NCBI RefSeq assembly: GCF_016808095.1
Contig: NC_068975.1
Coordinates: forward strand, 21,211,501 to 21,275,500
DNA length: 64,000 bases
From: Vigna angularis
Lineage: Eukaryota; Streptophyta; Magnoliopsida; Fabales; Fabaceae
Direction: 5' to 3'
Position numbers and translations under genes: made by a program. Shown piece after piece: positions 44,730 through 56,399 of this stretch (its first letter is position 1; the number at the start of each line of letters is the position of its first letter). Under the pieces are notes generated by a model. It did no database searches. It had not been told where the DNA came from and saw only the letters and a list, made by a program, of their open reading frames with translations.

Positions 44730-45075
44730 GGTTTTACAACCGAGGCATATGCAGGCGAGGCAATAAGTCTGCCCCTTTTGACCTCGGGTCCGAACCGAAG
44801 CATATTTAATTGAGATACTGCCTCGGTTGTTTCGTACCCGAAGCAGTAAATTTTTTGTTTTTTTTTTTATTTTTTTCGCAGCACATACTGCCTCGGTTCC
44901 TTATGAACCGAGGCATAAAGTCACCCTCTACGGCCTCGGTTCTAGCCATAATCGAAGCAGTAGACCCGATTTTTGTTTTTTTTTATTCTGTCAGTCTTTC
45001 TGCATCGGGTTTTGACGTTAACTGAGGCTAAAGGGGTATATTCTACCTCAGGTATGACCTTAATCGAGGCATATT
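44730..45075. repeat. CACTA left subterminal hairpin array
   Basis: About seven imperfect palindromes of the form TGCCTCGGTT, a 6-12 base spacer, AACCGAGGCA. They are spaced about 40-60 bp apart and several arms show C-to-T type changes (TTCGG, GAAGC). These are the likely binding sites of the element's own DNA-binding protein. Confidence 0.85.
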
Positions 45076-45393
45076 CCCTTGTTTTTTTTTAAAATGAGGT
45101 CTGTTTCTGCTACATTCCCCACTACAGAAACAGACCTGCATATATATTTATAGCCAGAACAGTCCAGAAAAATCCATAAACGTATATTTTGAATGAAAAT
45201 TATAATAAAACATAAATACATTAAACATAATCATAAATCAACTTCTTAGAATCATAAATCAATCCAATGTAATCATAAATCAAGTTTGAAGCATAAATGA
45301 ATGTAATGTACAAAGTTAAACTAATAATAATGTAGAAAAACATAAATCAACTTAGAAACATAAACTTAGAACTCATTCAAACCTAAATATCTA

Positions 45394-47591
45394 CTACATA
45401 CTATTGTATAAATGAATTACATATTTAGCCAGTGTTTTCCTCACAAGTTGAAGTGACTTCTCTGGAATTGGAGCAGTCCTATTGAATCTCTGCATAAAAC
45501 ACAATGATTTCAATTAGTGTATATGAAATCTAAACTCTAGAGAAAATAAAATTCAAACCTAAATATTACCGTTTCCCATCCACTAGTGTAATGTGCACGA
45601 ATAATGGTCATCATCCAAAACATGAGGTAGTAACCACATTCATATGACCCCGTTTGTCTATTACACTACAATATATCATCATAATTATAAAATGTTAAAT
45701 AACATCATTTGAATGGAACCAAATGTAACAAAGTATGGACTAAAATACCAAACCTTAAGGGCAACCCATGCAAGCTTTTTAGTTGTAGCAGTAGATCTCC
45801 CAGATAACATCATGTGTGTTGCAAGCGAACTATTAAAAAAAATGGCTTTAGCATATATTTATACAACAAAGAAAGTTGAAACCTTGAGGTTCTTACCAAT
45901 CTACTATATGTCTAAGAGGGCTGGGCGGAGACTTGTGCAATGAACAAAATCAGACAATAGTGTTCTCCGGTATGGAGATCACAAGTAGCTGCCAATGACA
46001 CCTGAAATTGGTAATAACTTCATTGTCATATACTGAAATTAATAAATGAAACTTTAAAGTTAACAAACTTCACTTACCCATGTATATAAGGGAGAAAATA
46101 TATCTCCTTCCCCATTCCAAAGCAGGTGGTGATGTATGTTTGGATATCATCAAATTTATTTCTTTCATGAGTCATAGAGGGCTCAATGAACCCATATACA
46201 TCGTTGAACCCCTTCTTGTTACTAACATCAAACATATACCTAAAATGAAGAAATAATCTGATATAAGTAACTTGATAAAAAATAATTATATAAAAAAGTT
46301 CGCATAAACTTACATCATCCACAACTGAATGAGTGTAATATTAATTTCTTCTCTCCCCGACGCAAGCTCCCTAACATCTTGATTATGCAAGTACAATGGG
46401 ATCTGAGCTTCTCTTCCAAATGTAGTAGAATCCCAGTGTACATTCATCGGCACATCTGAAATGATTTTAGCAAGCTCGTTTAACGCACCAAGAGGGTCAT
46501 CCTCAGATAAATGAGTCTTCTTTGGGGGAGGACTTCCCTCTTGACCTATCTGCTGTTAAATGCAAAAATGGTTATGTTATAACGTCAATTAGAAGTAAAT
46601 ATTAAAATTGAGAAGTATATAGTACGAGTGTTTACCGGAGGATTAGATACATCACCAACCAAATGTCTAGGCCAGGCGACAAAGGACTTAAATGTTTCTT
46701 CCACAGTGAAGAACTCATCTGTAGGCACAGGAAGAACGGCATCCGCTATGACAACTTCATCCACCGTAACCTTGAACTCATCTTCTGAAAGTTGTACACC
46801 ATGCACTACAGTGGCTGTCTCATAAACTGTACCACGAGCCACTAGCATGGTCCCAGTATCAGAAAGAATATATAACTGAGATGGACGAGTTTCATCCATG
46901 TCGTCCCCTGGGGCACCGGCAGCTGAACAACTTTCTTTACCGCTTCTACCTGTCAAATTAAATGTTAGGTTATGCAAAAAGTAAATTAGTAACCAAAAAT
47001 AAATAAGTTTACCTGTAGGGGGCACAACATGTTCCGCTACAGGAGATGGCGGAGGACGATTGCCATAATCCTCATAATGCTGCTGGAACTGGCGCGCAAC
47101 CATTTCAGCAACTTCATCATACAACTCTGCTCGAACCTTCTTTGTGATCTCCTGCGTCATCTCTTTTCTTATTTCCTCCTTCATCTTTTCGTATGAATAT
47201 GGACGCGAGGAAGACCCAAAAAACTGTCGTATGCCTATGCCAGTCCCAGCACCACGCACCCGTCCTGGGTGCTCAGGTCGTCCAATAGCTGTGGCAAGAA
47301 TATTGCTTAACTTACTAATAGATCTTGCCAGATGAGATTTCGACCAGCCTCAGAAACATGGTCAAAGGATGGAGTAAGTATAGAGATACGATCACGTGCT
47401 AGTACTCCAAGGTAAGACCTAAATATATCTGCATTTGGGCCAGATGCAACTCCAGTGACTACGTCAATAATGACAGGTGTCCTCTCACCTGCATTTCTTT
47501 TAAGTATAAGCTGTCGTAACCTCGTTGCTCCTCTGGTCCGTGTAGAAGTGGTGGGGACTTCATCGCCTGACGAATGAGGTGACTCAGCCAT
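45394..47591 (-). pseudogene. Second CACTA gene: DUF8039-like region plus Ulp1-type protease domain
   Basis: Minus-strand exons can be followed from MAESPHSSGDE (ATG at 47591) through a basic, helical region (MKEEIRKEMTQEITKKVRAE) and a DUF8039-like block (KVTVDEVVIADAVLPVPTDE, FKSFVAWPRHLVG) to a C48 protease block. That block has HWQLLVI with the catalytic His (about 46000) and SYECGYYLMFWM with the catalytic Cys (about 45620). The frame ends at TAG 45394. Ulp1-like domains cleave ubiquitin-like modifiers in known proteins and recur in plant CACTA and Mutator elements; their role in transposition is not established. A TGA at 45952-45950 replaces the Trp expected in the block after the His. 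The joint near 47307-47265 does not splice in frame as I read it. Exon limits are approximate. Confidence 0.75.
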
Positions 47592-47690
47592 ATATCTGTC
47601 ACAATAAATAAGATGAAATATAAATAAAGCACTTATAAAATAACATATATTATAAAACAAAAGCCATAAATATTTACACAAACATGAAAT

Positions 47691-50600
47691 TCATACATAA
47701 TCATATAGATTGGTCATATATATATATATTCCCTCATTGTGATCTTCTCGTATTGCTTGTATATCATCAATTAAAGGGTCGTCATCCAAATTTATTGTCG
47801 TTTTAAATGGATGGCTGTCAGCGATATGAAGATTACTTAGATTCTCTTCTTTATCTTCAATTTGCCTTTTTCCTTGGAGAGCAACATACCAATGGTCAGA
47901 CGCAGGATCTTTGACATAAAAAACCTGACTTGCTTGATATGCCATGATGAACGGTTCGTCTCTATAACCAACCTTTCGAAAATCAACAAGTGTCATACCA
48001 GATTCATCTATTTTGACACCACTCTTATTGTCTACCCACTTACATTTGAAGAGTGCAACGGAAAACTTAGTGTAATCAACTTTAAATATCTCTTCAATTC
48101 TACCATAGTATCTCATGGATCCAACTATAGGATTTTGATCTTTGGATGTGCAAAACTGTAGTGACTCAGCCTTCTAGACTGACGCCACTATTTTGTACTG
48201 TGCTTTTATCATCCAAAGTCTTTGTATAGAATGTGCAATTATTAATTTCGTAGCCTGTACAACATACAACATCAAACTTCAAGCCATTTGCTAACCACAA
48301 CAAAGTCTCAGAGGACCGTGATTCTTTCAAAACTTCATATTTGAACCAGGACAAAAATGTTCTGTTATGCTCCATCAACTGCCATTTCTCTGATTGTCGT
48401 GGATAGTTGTCCTTTACAATGGCTTTGTGTGCTTCCAAAAATGGGATCACTTCATCTGTGTTGTTTAATATGTACAGATGTGCTTGCATCAATTCTTCAC
48501 AACTTTTCGTCACCACATTCACACCTCGGATGCTTTTACTTGTAGAATATCTACTCAACCATGATGTCCGAGGGACTCCTATCGGATTTGCTTTAGTCAT
48601 ATACTCAGAGCAAAACTCAATACTTTCTTCAGCAATATATCTTTCAATCATTGAACCTTCTGGACGATATTGATTTTTGACGTACCCTTTCAAAATCTTC
48701 ATATAACGCTCAATAGGGTACATCCATCTTAAGTATACTGGTCCACACAACTTTATTTCTCTGACCAAATGAACAAGTAAATGCACCATGATGTCAAAAA
48801 AGGATGGAGGGAAAAACATTTCTAGTTGACATAAGATGATGATAATTTCGCTTTGAAGTTCATCTAACTTTGTAGGATCGATGACTTTACTACAGATTGA
48901 CGAGAAAAATGAGCACAATCGAGTTATGGTCAGCCTAACTTTTTTGGGCAAAATTCCACGAATTGTCACTGGTAACAACTGTTGCATTAAGACGTGGCAA
49001 TCATGAGACTTCAGTCCAACAAGCTTTAAGTCCTGCATTGACACTAAGCTCTTGATATTTTAAGAGTATCCTTGTGGTACCTTCATACTCTTTAAACAAA
49101 AACAAAAACTTATTTTCTCTTGTTTGGACATTGTGTAACATGCAGGGGGCAAATAAGTACGTTTACCAATCTCTCTTGGTGTCAACTATTCTCGGATCTT
49201 CATGTCAACCAAATCCAAACGCGCATTCACTCCATCTTTTGTTTTTCCCTGGATGTTTAGTAGTGTACCAATCAAGCTATCACAAACATTTTTCTCAACA
49301 TGCATGACATCTATGCAATGTCTAACATCTAACTTTGACCAATATGGAAGATCAAAGAATATTGATTTCTTCTTCCAAGGGGTCGTTACAGAAGACTTCT
49401 TCGACGTTTTCCCAAATATATGATGTACTCTATTAACTTTCTCAACAACTTCAAGTCCAGTAAGTGGAATGGGTGCATTGTCTTTCTCTTGTTCTCCATT
49501 GAATGCTTTCTTTAACCTTCGATATGGATGATTAGATTGTAAAAATCGCCGATGACGCATATACACTGTCTTTCTTCCGTGTTTTAATTGTTGAGCTACA
49601 GTGTTCTCTTCACATATAGGACATGCTTTATGACTTTTCACACTGTACCCCGACAAATTATTGTAAGCTGGGAAGTCATTAATGGTGCAAAATAACATGG
49701 CATGCATCATGAAAGTTTCTGAAGCAATGGAATCAAATATTTCAACCCCATCAACCCACAACAACTTCAAGTCTTCAACTAGTGGCCTTAGATAAACATC
49801 GATGTCATTTCCAAGCTGCTTTGGACCAGATATCAACATTGACAACATCATGTACTTTCTTTTCATGCACAATCCAGGAGATAAGTTGTAAATTATCAGT
49901 ATAACGGGCCAACAACTGTGATTGATACTTAAATTACCAAATGGATTCATTCCATCAGTAGCTAAGCCAAACCTTAGATTTCTACATTCTTCACCAAATT
50001 GGGGGAATTCTTGATCAATAATTTTTCATTGCTTTGAATCAGCTGGATGACGAAGCAACCCATCAGTTGTTCTCTCATCTGCATGCCATCTTAGGTTTTT
50101 AGCGTCTTTGGGATTCGCGAACAAACGCTTAAGTCTGGCAACTAGTGGAAGGTACCAAACTACTTTCAAAGCAGAACCATTCTTTTTTGTGTGACCACCA
50201 TCTTCACTGTTGTTTATTGACTTGTAACGTGATAACCCACATTTTGGACACTTTATCAAAACTTCATTCTCATTCCTATATAATATGCAATCATTCGGAC
50301 ATGCATGTATCCGTTTATATTCCATACCCATCGGACAAAGAATTTTTTTTGCATCATAATTACGATTGGGTAACGTATTTCCATCTGGCAGCATTTCATT
50401 CAACAACGACAACAATTCTGTAAAACTCTTATCACTCCATCCATTGCTCGCCTTTAAATTCATGAGCCTTAACACCGCTAACAACCGTGTGAACTTAGTT
50501 GAACCCGCATACAGAGGAGTCTCCGCATCAGTGGACATCGTTTCATACACATGCGCTTGGGCAAAAGCTTCTGCGCCAACATCGCGGATCATGTCCTCTA

Positions 50601-50928
50601 AGTTGTCTTCTTCTGCTTGATCTTCCATATCCATTGTGGAATCATAAACATTTCCAGTTGGAGAGACAGTTGGAAAGTCTGTTAATTCGCTGTGCCATAT
50701 CCATGTTGTATAACTTCGTATGAAACCATCACAGATAAGATGTTCCCTAATATCAGTTGCGTTCAACTTCCTCCCATTCAAACAGTTCACACAGGGACAT
50801 CTGAACTTGACTTCATCATCACCACTTCTACTCGCATTACGTTGCGCAAACTCTATAAAGTCTTCTACCCCTCTCTCGTACTCAGTGCTGATGCATGGTA
50901 AATTAATCCACCCTCTATCCGTACGCAT
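47691..50928 (-). pseudogene. TNP2-type CACTA transposase with several lesions
   Basis: Reading leftward from MRTDRGWINLP, the order is: a transposase-associated zinc-binding domain (FRCPCVNC, with CxxC and a following His), Transposase_21 (CPMGMEYKRIHACPNDCILY, CPKCGLSRYK, LRWHADERTTDGLLRHPADS, GLATDGMNPFGN, CPICEENT, DVRHCIDVMHVEKNV), DUF4218 (SHDCHVLMQQLLPV, WMYPIERYMKILKGYVKN) and DUF4216 (FKCKWVDN, LVDFRKVGY, VFYVKDP). In-frame stops are TGA at 50028-50026 (Trp expected), TAG at about 49188 and TAA at 49062-49060. An extra base near 48169-48171 shifts the frame between DUF4218 and DUF4216. The full set of domains is kept, so decay is moderate. Confidence 0.9.
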
Positions 50929-51823
50929 GTTTACTGAAATTGTTTACACAATTTCAATAATCTTGAATGATCATTTTGATCGTGTTTGTATTCAAGGTGT
51001 GACCCTATCCCATTCAAGAAGATTCACTTTTTTTAGTTTATTAAACATATCAATTTTAAACAACATATCTTAAATTTCACGAAATTTTGCCAGCATTTCG
51101 CATTAGTCTTCAGGTTACACGAAATGAAAGTGATTATAAATCACAATCAAATATGCACCCGAAGATCAATACAAAACACAACGGCAGATTTTCATGAAAT
51201 TTAAGACATGTATATTAAAATTGATATGTTATAATAAACTATGAAAAAGTTATTACTCTTCTTAAACTGTCCAACCGAACAATTCAAGATTCAATACTTA
51301 TAAATTATTATTACCATCTCCTTCTATTCATTTGTAAAAAGTACATTTGTTGAAAAAAATCTAGAGATAGTAAATAATTTTTGTATTGAATCTCAAACGG
51401 GAAACTAAGGCTAATTCCCAACAATAAACAATATATTGAAGCAAACAACTCATGATTTCCAACCTTAAACTTTATCTAATCAACAAATCAACCAATTTAA
51501 TACAATAACCATTATACCAATGTAATCATCAAATAACAATCTAATAGATATATCAATCTCACAACAACAATTATCAAACAAATATCAAAATTTTATGATC
51601 AAATAATTATATAATTCTATTTCTAATTCTATTTATCACCAATATATCATCTCACAACAATTATTATCAAACATATATCAAAATTTTATTATCAAAATTT
51701 TATCAATCAAACAGTAAATTTATTACCAATCAAAGTAGAATATAATCAACTAACCGTGAAATGCACGAAAGAAATGGAAGTGGACGATTGAGGCACGGTG
51801 GCGACTGTAGTGACGGAGTGTGA

Positions 51824-51878
51824 CCGGCGGAGGCAACAACGTCGTCGGAGTCCGGCGGAGGCAACAACGTCGTCGGAG
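51824..51878. repeat. 28-bp tandem repeat, two copies
   Basis: CCGGCGGAGGCAACAACGTC and the following bases occur twice in a row. They lie in the GC-rich stretch between the right hairpin array and the TNP2 gene, probably its untranslated first exon. Confidence 0.85.
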
Positions 51879-52069
51879 GCAGCGCACAGCGAGAGGAGAA
51901 GCAGACGGTTGAGGACGGAGAAGGAGAAGAAACGGAACACCGGCGATGGAAGCACGAGCGCGGAGGGGGAGTGGCGGTGACGAAAAGCGCAGTGGCGGAG
52001 GAACAGTGGAGAAGAGAAATGTCGCGTGAAGGAGAAGAAGCGTTGCGTTCTGGAAATATAAACAGGAAT

Positions 52070-52665
52070 TTACCTCGGTTAACCAAATAACCGAGTCAGA
52101 AAGCAGCTACTACCTCGGCTATCTTCCAGACCGAGGCATAAACATTTCAGTAAATTCAATTTTTCAAATTAAATTTGGCTATATGCCTCGGTTTTCCGCC
52201 AACCCGAAGCGGAAAAGCCTCTACGGCTTCGGTTTAAAGCAACCGAGGCAGTATCGCAATGTACTTGAGGGGGCAGTTTAGAATGTTCAAAAGGAGCAGT
52301 TCAGAATGTTCAGAGGGAGTAGGCTCTACTGCCTCGGTTCTGCGTATTAACCGAGGCCATATCCCTGTTTCGAAAAAGTTGTCAGTGGCAGCAGGACGAC
52401 GTGGCAGGAAAAGCAGGGTATACTGCCTCGGTTCTAAGTGTTAACCGAGACAGTATCTTTGTCTTAAAAAAGTTTTCAGTTGAAGCGTCAGAGTTTGTAA
52501 TATTTTAAAACGTATATGCTTCGGTTTTGTCTACGAACCGAGGCAGTATAGCTGTTAGGCTTCGGTTGGTTTAGAACCGAGGCATATAATATTTTTAGAA
52601 TTACAGAAATGCCACCACGTTTTGATACGCTTCGGTTTTGACAAAACCGAGGCGTAATGTGCGAG
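52070..52665. repeat. CACTA right subterminal hairpin array
   Basis: About nine palindromes with CCTCGG or CTTCGG on one arm and CCGAGG on the other, the same family as in the left array but denser and better preserved. Confidence 0.85.
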
Positions 52666-53639
52666 TTTAAATCTACTTTTTTTACTAGTGGTGGTTGTTC
52701 CAGCGCTGAATCTGCTTCAGCTGTTGTCCCGGATCTCCATCTTTCTTAGCATTTTGGAATCCCATGTGAACGTGGCAGTGGTGCCCCTTCTCCATATGTT
52801 TGATGTGTACATTCAGCCGTCGTCCTTCATTGTGTCATGCTTTTTCAATTTTTAAGAATAATATTCCCTTAGTGGCAGCCCATATTTTTGTCCATATGCA
52901 TACTTTTCTATTTGGATTTGGACCATGCACATTTTGCCAAGCAACCAAAACCGTGAGTGGTGGCCCGTTTGATTTACTTCTTGAAAGATTCCAAGCATGG
53001 CCGTGTGCTTGTTATTTTCCAGCTATGATACTTCAGCAAATGAGTGGGTCCGTGAGCAATGAATTTCCAAAACCAAAAGCTTGTGGACTGGTAGAGCATG
53101 TCAAATAAATCTGCACATCCTCTTCAAGTGAATGCACTTTCATTTCGAATTTTCTCCCAACTAAACCGTGAATGGCCGTGTGATGTGTATGTTTTACAAA
53201 CCAATTTTACTTCTTAAAATTTCCAAATGTCCCAAAATATAATTCCAAAATTTTCCTGCAATCATTAATGAAAATAATAAGCTCAGATAATTCGAATTAG
53301 TCAAAATAAGAATTCCCGATCAAATTATTCAATTTTAACAAAAACGGAAAAATATCGGACAATTAAACACAATTCCCTGCTTAATTTTAGCATAATAAAC
53401 TAAGTGAAATCAATAAAATATTGACTCATCATCAAGCAGCTCTTTTTGTACCTTCCATTGATCAATCTAAGTTTAATGTAGATAAGGAAGTAGTTGATGA
53501 CCAACTCGTAGAAGAGTAACCAATCTTTCTAACTTAAAAAGACTTGTAATTCAGTTAAGTTATATTTTGTATTGATTTTTTGCTTGAATATTTATATACC
53601 TTATGTAGTAAAACATCTTTTTGGCATTTTTTAATCACA

Positions 53640-54720
53640 TAACGGGAATGTCTTATGGCTTAATTTAGTCGATATCATAAGCTGTAATTGTTTGTAATCA
53701 TAAAGTGGAGTTGTCACTGGGTAATGTTAAGCCATCATAAAGTGGAGTTGTCACTGGTAATGTTAAGCCGTTAAGTAGGTTGTACTCGGGTCTTTTGCAT
53801 GTAGAGTGACATTGCCACCTAAATTTACAAGTAAGTTGTACTTAATTTTGTATATAAAATGTGGTTGCCATCCGGATTTACGAGGAAGATGTATTACTCA
53901 ATTTTGTATGCAGAGTGGGGTTGCCATCCAAATTTACTATAGGATGTACTCGATTTACTAAATATTGTTGGGTTTATCGAGGAGGAGGTTCACTAGAGAG
54001 ACACAAACACTAATAACATCTGAGTCCAACCATATAAGGAATTAACACTACTCTCTACCCAAAACCTTAAGACAATGAGTTAATGGGTCTTTCATCTGTA
54101 TAAGATGCTCTACTTTCTCATTTCTATCCAATGTGGGACTTAGACTCACACTTGAATTCCCAACAATCTCCCCGTCAAGGTGAGTCCCTTTCACATAAGC
54201 ATACTTCCCTTCCAGCGGAAGCATTCTCAATCACCACAACCACGAGTAGCCCTTTCCAACCTCCGTTCATCTTAACGGGACTTGCTTACTTGAATACCCT
54301 TTGTCAAAAAGACTTTCGGTATAGGGATCATTATACTTGTCTGAGTTGGTCACTAAGACAAACCTAGCTTTGACAAACCATATCGACTCTGATACCACTA
54401 TTGGATCTATCGAGGAGGATGTTCACCGGGGAAATACAATACCAATGAGATATAAGCCCACATATAAGGGATTGACATCACTCTCTACCCAAAACCTTAA
54501 GACAATGGGTTAATGGATCTTTCATCTTTACAAGGTGCTTTACTTTCTCATTTCTATCCAATGTGGGACTTAGACTCATACTTGGATTCCCAACACATAA
54601 AGTGGGGTTGCCACCCATATTTACGAGTAGGATGTACTCAGTTTAGTACGTAGAGGGGGTTGCCACCAGGAATTAATAATCCATTTTATATGTAAGCGAA
54701 TTAACAAATATAAAAAATGA
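53640..54720. repeat. Diverged minisatellite interrupted by a TRIM
   Basis: Imperfect units of about 55-65 bp carry GTRGAGTGGGGTTGCCATCC, then ATTTACGAGTAGGATGTACTC. At least three units precede 53966 and one or two follow 54595, so the TRIM split an existing array. The first part (53650-53760) has a shorter related unit, CATAAAGTGGAGTTGTCACT, twice. Confidence 0.75.
53966..54595 (-). mobile_element. TRIM retrotransposon, minus orientation
   Basis: Read on the minus strand, the 5' LTR is 54595-54399 and the 3' LTR 54165-53966 (about 200 bp each), starting TGTTGGGAAT. The 5' LTR is followed by the iMet primer site TGGTATCAGAGTCG. The 3' LTR is preceded by a GACGGGGAGAT purine tract. The internal region is about 233 bp and has no coding frame. 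The flanks (AATAT and CATAA) do not form a clean target duplication. The LTRs differ at perhaps 20 positions, so it is older than the copia element. Confidence 0.85.
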
Positions 54721-54761
54721 ACGACCAAATTCAAAAATAAACAAGTGTATACAAAATGAAA

Positions 54762-54925
54762 GGTTAAATATGTTTTTAATCCCTAAATTTTAACGCGAAA
54801 TTGAAATTTGTTTTCGTTTAAAAATTTGTACATTTTGGTTCTGAAACTTTAAAAATAATGGATATAGTCCTTTTAACTCAATTATGTTAAATTTTTTTGA
54901 TGTGTCGAACACGTTCCCTAACTAA
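54762..54925 (+). repeat. Single Mutator-type TIR fragment
   Basis: AGGTTAAATATGTTTTTAAT and the following GCGAAATTGAAATTTG / TAGTCCTTTTAACTCAA words match the general pattern of legume Mutator TIRs, including the first bases of the complete MULE at 34914. No partner end was found. Confidence 0.55.
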
Positions 54926-55309
54926 CATTGAAGCGATAATATATCAAATGGTATAAACAATACTCAAATGCTAGAATGAAACGGTGTGAAAAAGAAAATA
55001 TTTTTTTTATATTACCTAATAAATAAAAGGTTTATGTTATTGAACACTTACATTACGAGTTAAACATTCTCTTGTGAAAAAATATAAACAATAAATAAAA
55101 ATATTAAAAAAGAGTTAAAATATTCAAATATGAAATAAAAAAATATTTAATTTATATACATCATTTGAATATAACTACATGAGAGTTTTGACAACAGAGA
55201 AAATATTTTTAAAGATGTAAATTGATTTTATGGTAAGTAAAACGATTAGAAAAAAGAAAAAAAATATGTAGCTAAAAGAAAAAGACATGTTATAAAACTA
55301 AAATCTAAG

Positions 55310-55312
<3 letters not shown>
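54926..55312. other. AT-rich intergenic DNA, nothing recognised
   Basis: No gene or bounded repeat between the TIR fragment and the AT microsatellite. Confidence 0.5.

Positions 55313-55358
<46 letters not shown>
55313..55358. repeat. (AT)n microsatellite
   Basis: An uninterrupted AT dinucleotide run of about 45 bp. Confidence 0.95.
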
Positions 55359-55360
<2 letters not shown>

Positions 55361-55415
55361 CTAATAATTATGAATAGTTTAGTAATTTAAATGGAGATAG
55401 GATGAGGACGAAGAT

Positions 55416-56383
55416 TAGGGATGACAAAAAAATTCGTACCTGGAGATAAAATCTGCTACGAGTATTTAATACTCGTGAGTAAGAGGTATCCGCGGGTAGC
55501 ATGTATTTTTATACCCACTTGTTAACGGGTCGGGTTCGGGTATCACACTATTTGTACCTGCAGCTACCCGCTATCCGTTAGAAAAATGAAATTACAATTT
55601 TATCCATTAAGTTTTTTTTTTCTAACTTTTCAATTAGGCTTTCTTTTCTGTTCAATCTACAGTAAAATTGGGCCAAAACCCAAATCCTTTTTAGAGTTTC
55701 TTCTTCAAATCAAAATAAGGAAAAGGGAGCTGCCCCATTCCTCACCAAGTTAGTCGCCTTCTACCGCTCCGACTCCACGGACGGTGGAGCTGGAAAGTTC
55801 TGACGCCTTCAACCTCTACAATCGTAACAGAAACAGACTCATCTTAGGTGGACGAAGGGTAGCCGATTGTCGCGAGTGGAGGAGGAGGCAAACACGGGCA
55901 CAAGCTTCGAGTGTGGCTTGGAGCTTGAGTGAGGCACGCGCGACGGTGATAACTGAGTTTGTGGCGAGGCGATAGAGGTGGCAGACGGAGTGGTCGACGA
56001 AGTGAGGAGATGACGACGAGAGGTAGATCTAAGATGCCTTGGTGCAGATCTGAGATGCTTTGGTGCATATCTGAACTTGGACAAAATGAACTCAATAATT
56101 TTTGGAGTCCTGGTTTCTCTTTGAAGTGAAGATCTAGGGTTTGTGAGTTTTGAAAAAGAAAGGAGAATAGAATTTGGGCCAAAATTTGGGCTTGGATAAA
56201 TAATATACACACTATTGGAAAAAGGGTATCCAACAGGTACCTATGGGTTAGAAAAAATCTGTGGGTTTTTTTTTATGCGGATACCCGACGGGTAGCGGGA
56301 CAGGTAACTGGTATAGTTTTTACATGCGAGTCGGGTTCGAGTATCACAAGATCTGTACCCGACCCGACCCATTGTCATCCCTA
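55416..56383. mobile_element. hAT-like non-autonomous element, 968 bp
   Basis: The ends are inverted: TAGGGATGACAA on the left and TTGTCATCCCTA on the right, each followed inward by related words (ACTCG, TACCCG, GGGTCGGGT). The adjacent 8-mers ACGAAGAT and ATGAGGAT match at six of eight positions, compatible with a decayed 8-bp hAT target duplication. The centre (55730-56060) is GC-richer, with a 63-codon frame of no known family. The right third, from 56071, is included in the tandem duplication. Confidence 0.65.
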
Positions 56384-56399
56384 ATGAGGATGAATATTA

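Larger units (their letters stand above)
44679..52690. mobile_element. CACTA (CMC/EnSpm) DNA transposon, 8.0 kb
   Basis: The left terminus is CACTAGTG and the right terminus ACTAGTG. They are flanked by the 3-bp target duplication GTG (44676-44678 and 52691-52693). Both subterminal regions carry arrays of CCTCGGTT/AACCGAGG inverted repeats. Two genes are read leftward: a TNP2-type transposase (50928-47691) and a second gene ending in a Ulp1-like protease domain (47591-45394). Ends and target site are intact but both genes carry stops, so this copy is probably non-autonomous. It is inserted in the solo LTR 43380-53431. Confidence 0.95.
43380..53431. mobile_element. Solo LTR (about 2.0 kb) split by a CACTA element
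   Basis: The outer ends are TGATGAAGG and GACTCATCA, giving the short inverted LTR termini TGATGA/TCATCA. A perfect 5-bp target duplication TCAAG lies at 43375-43379 and 53432-53436. Removing the CACTA element and one copy of its target duplication leaves about 2,037 bp with no primer site, gag or pol, as expected after recombination between two LTRs. The left part (43800-44680) is GC-rich with many CTGCTGGAC-type words and yields overlapping spurious frames. The retrotransposon family and orientation are not determined. Confidence 0.85.

Noticed and set aside
51730..52086. 118-codon minus-strand frame at the right side of the CACTA element
   Set aside because: Low-complexity Ser/Pro/Arg sequence containing a 28-bp tandem repeat; more likely untranslated leader of the transposase gene.
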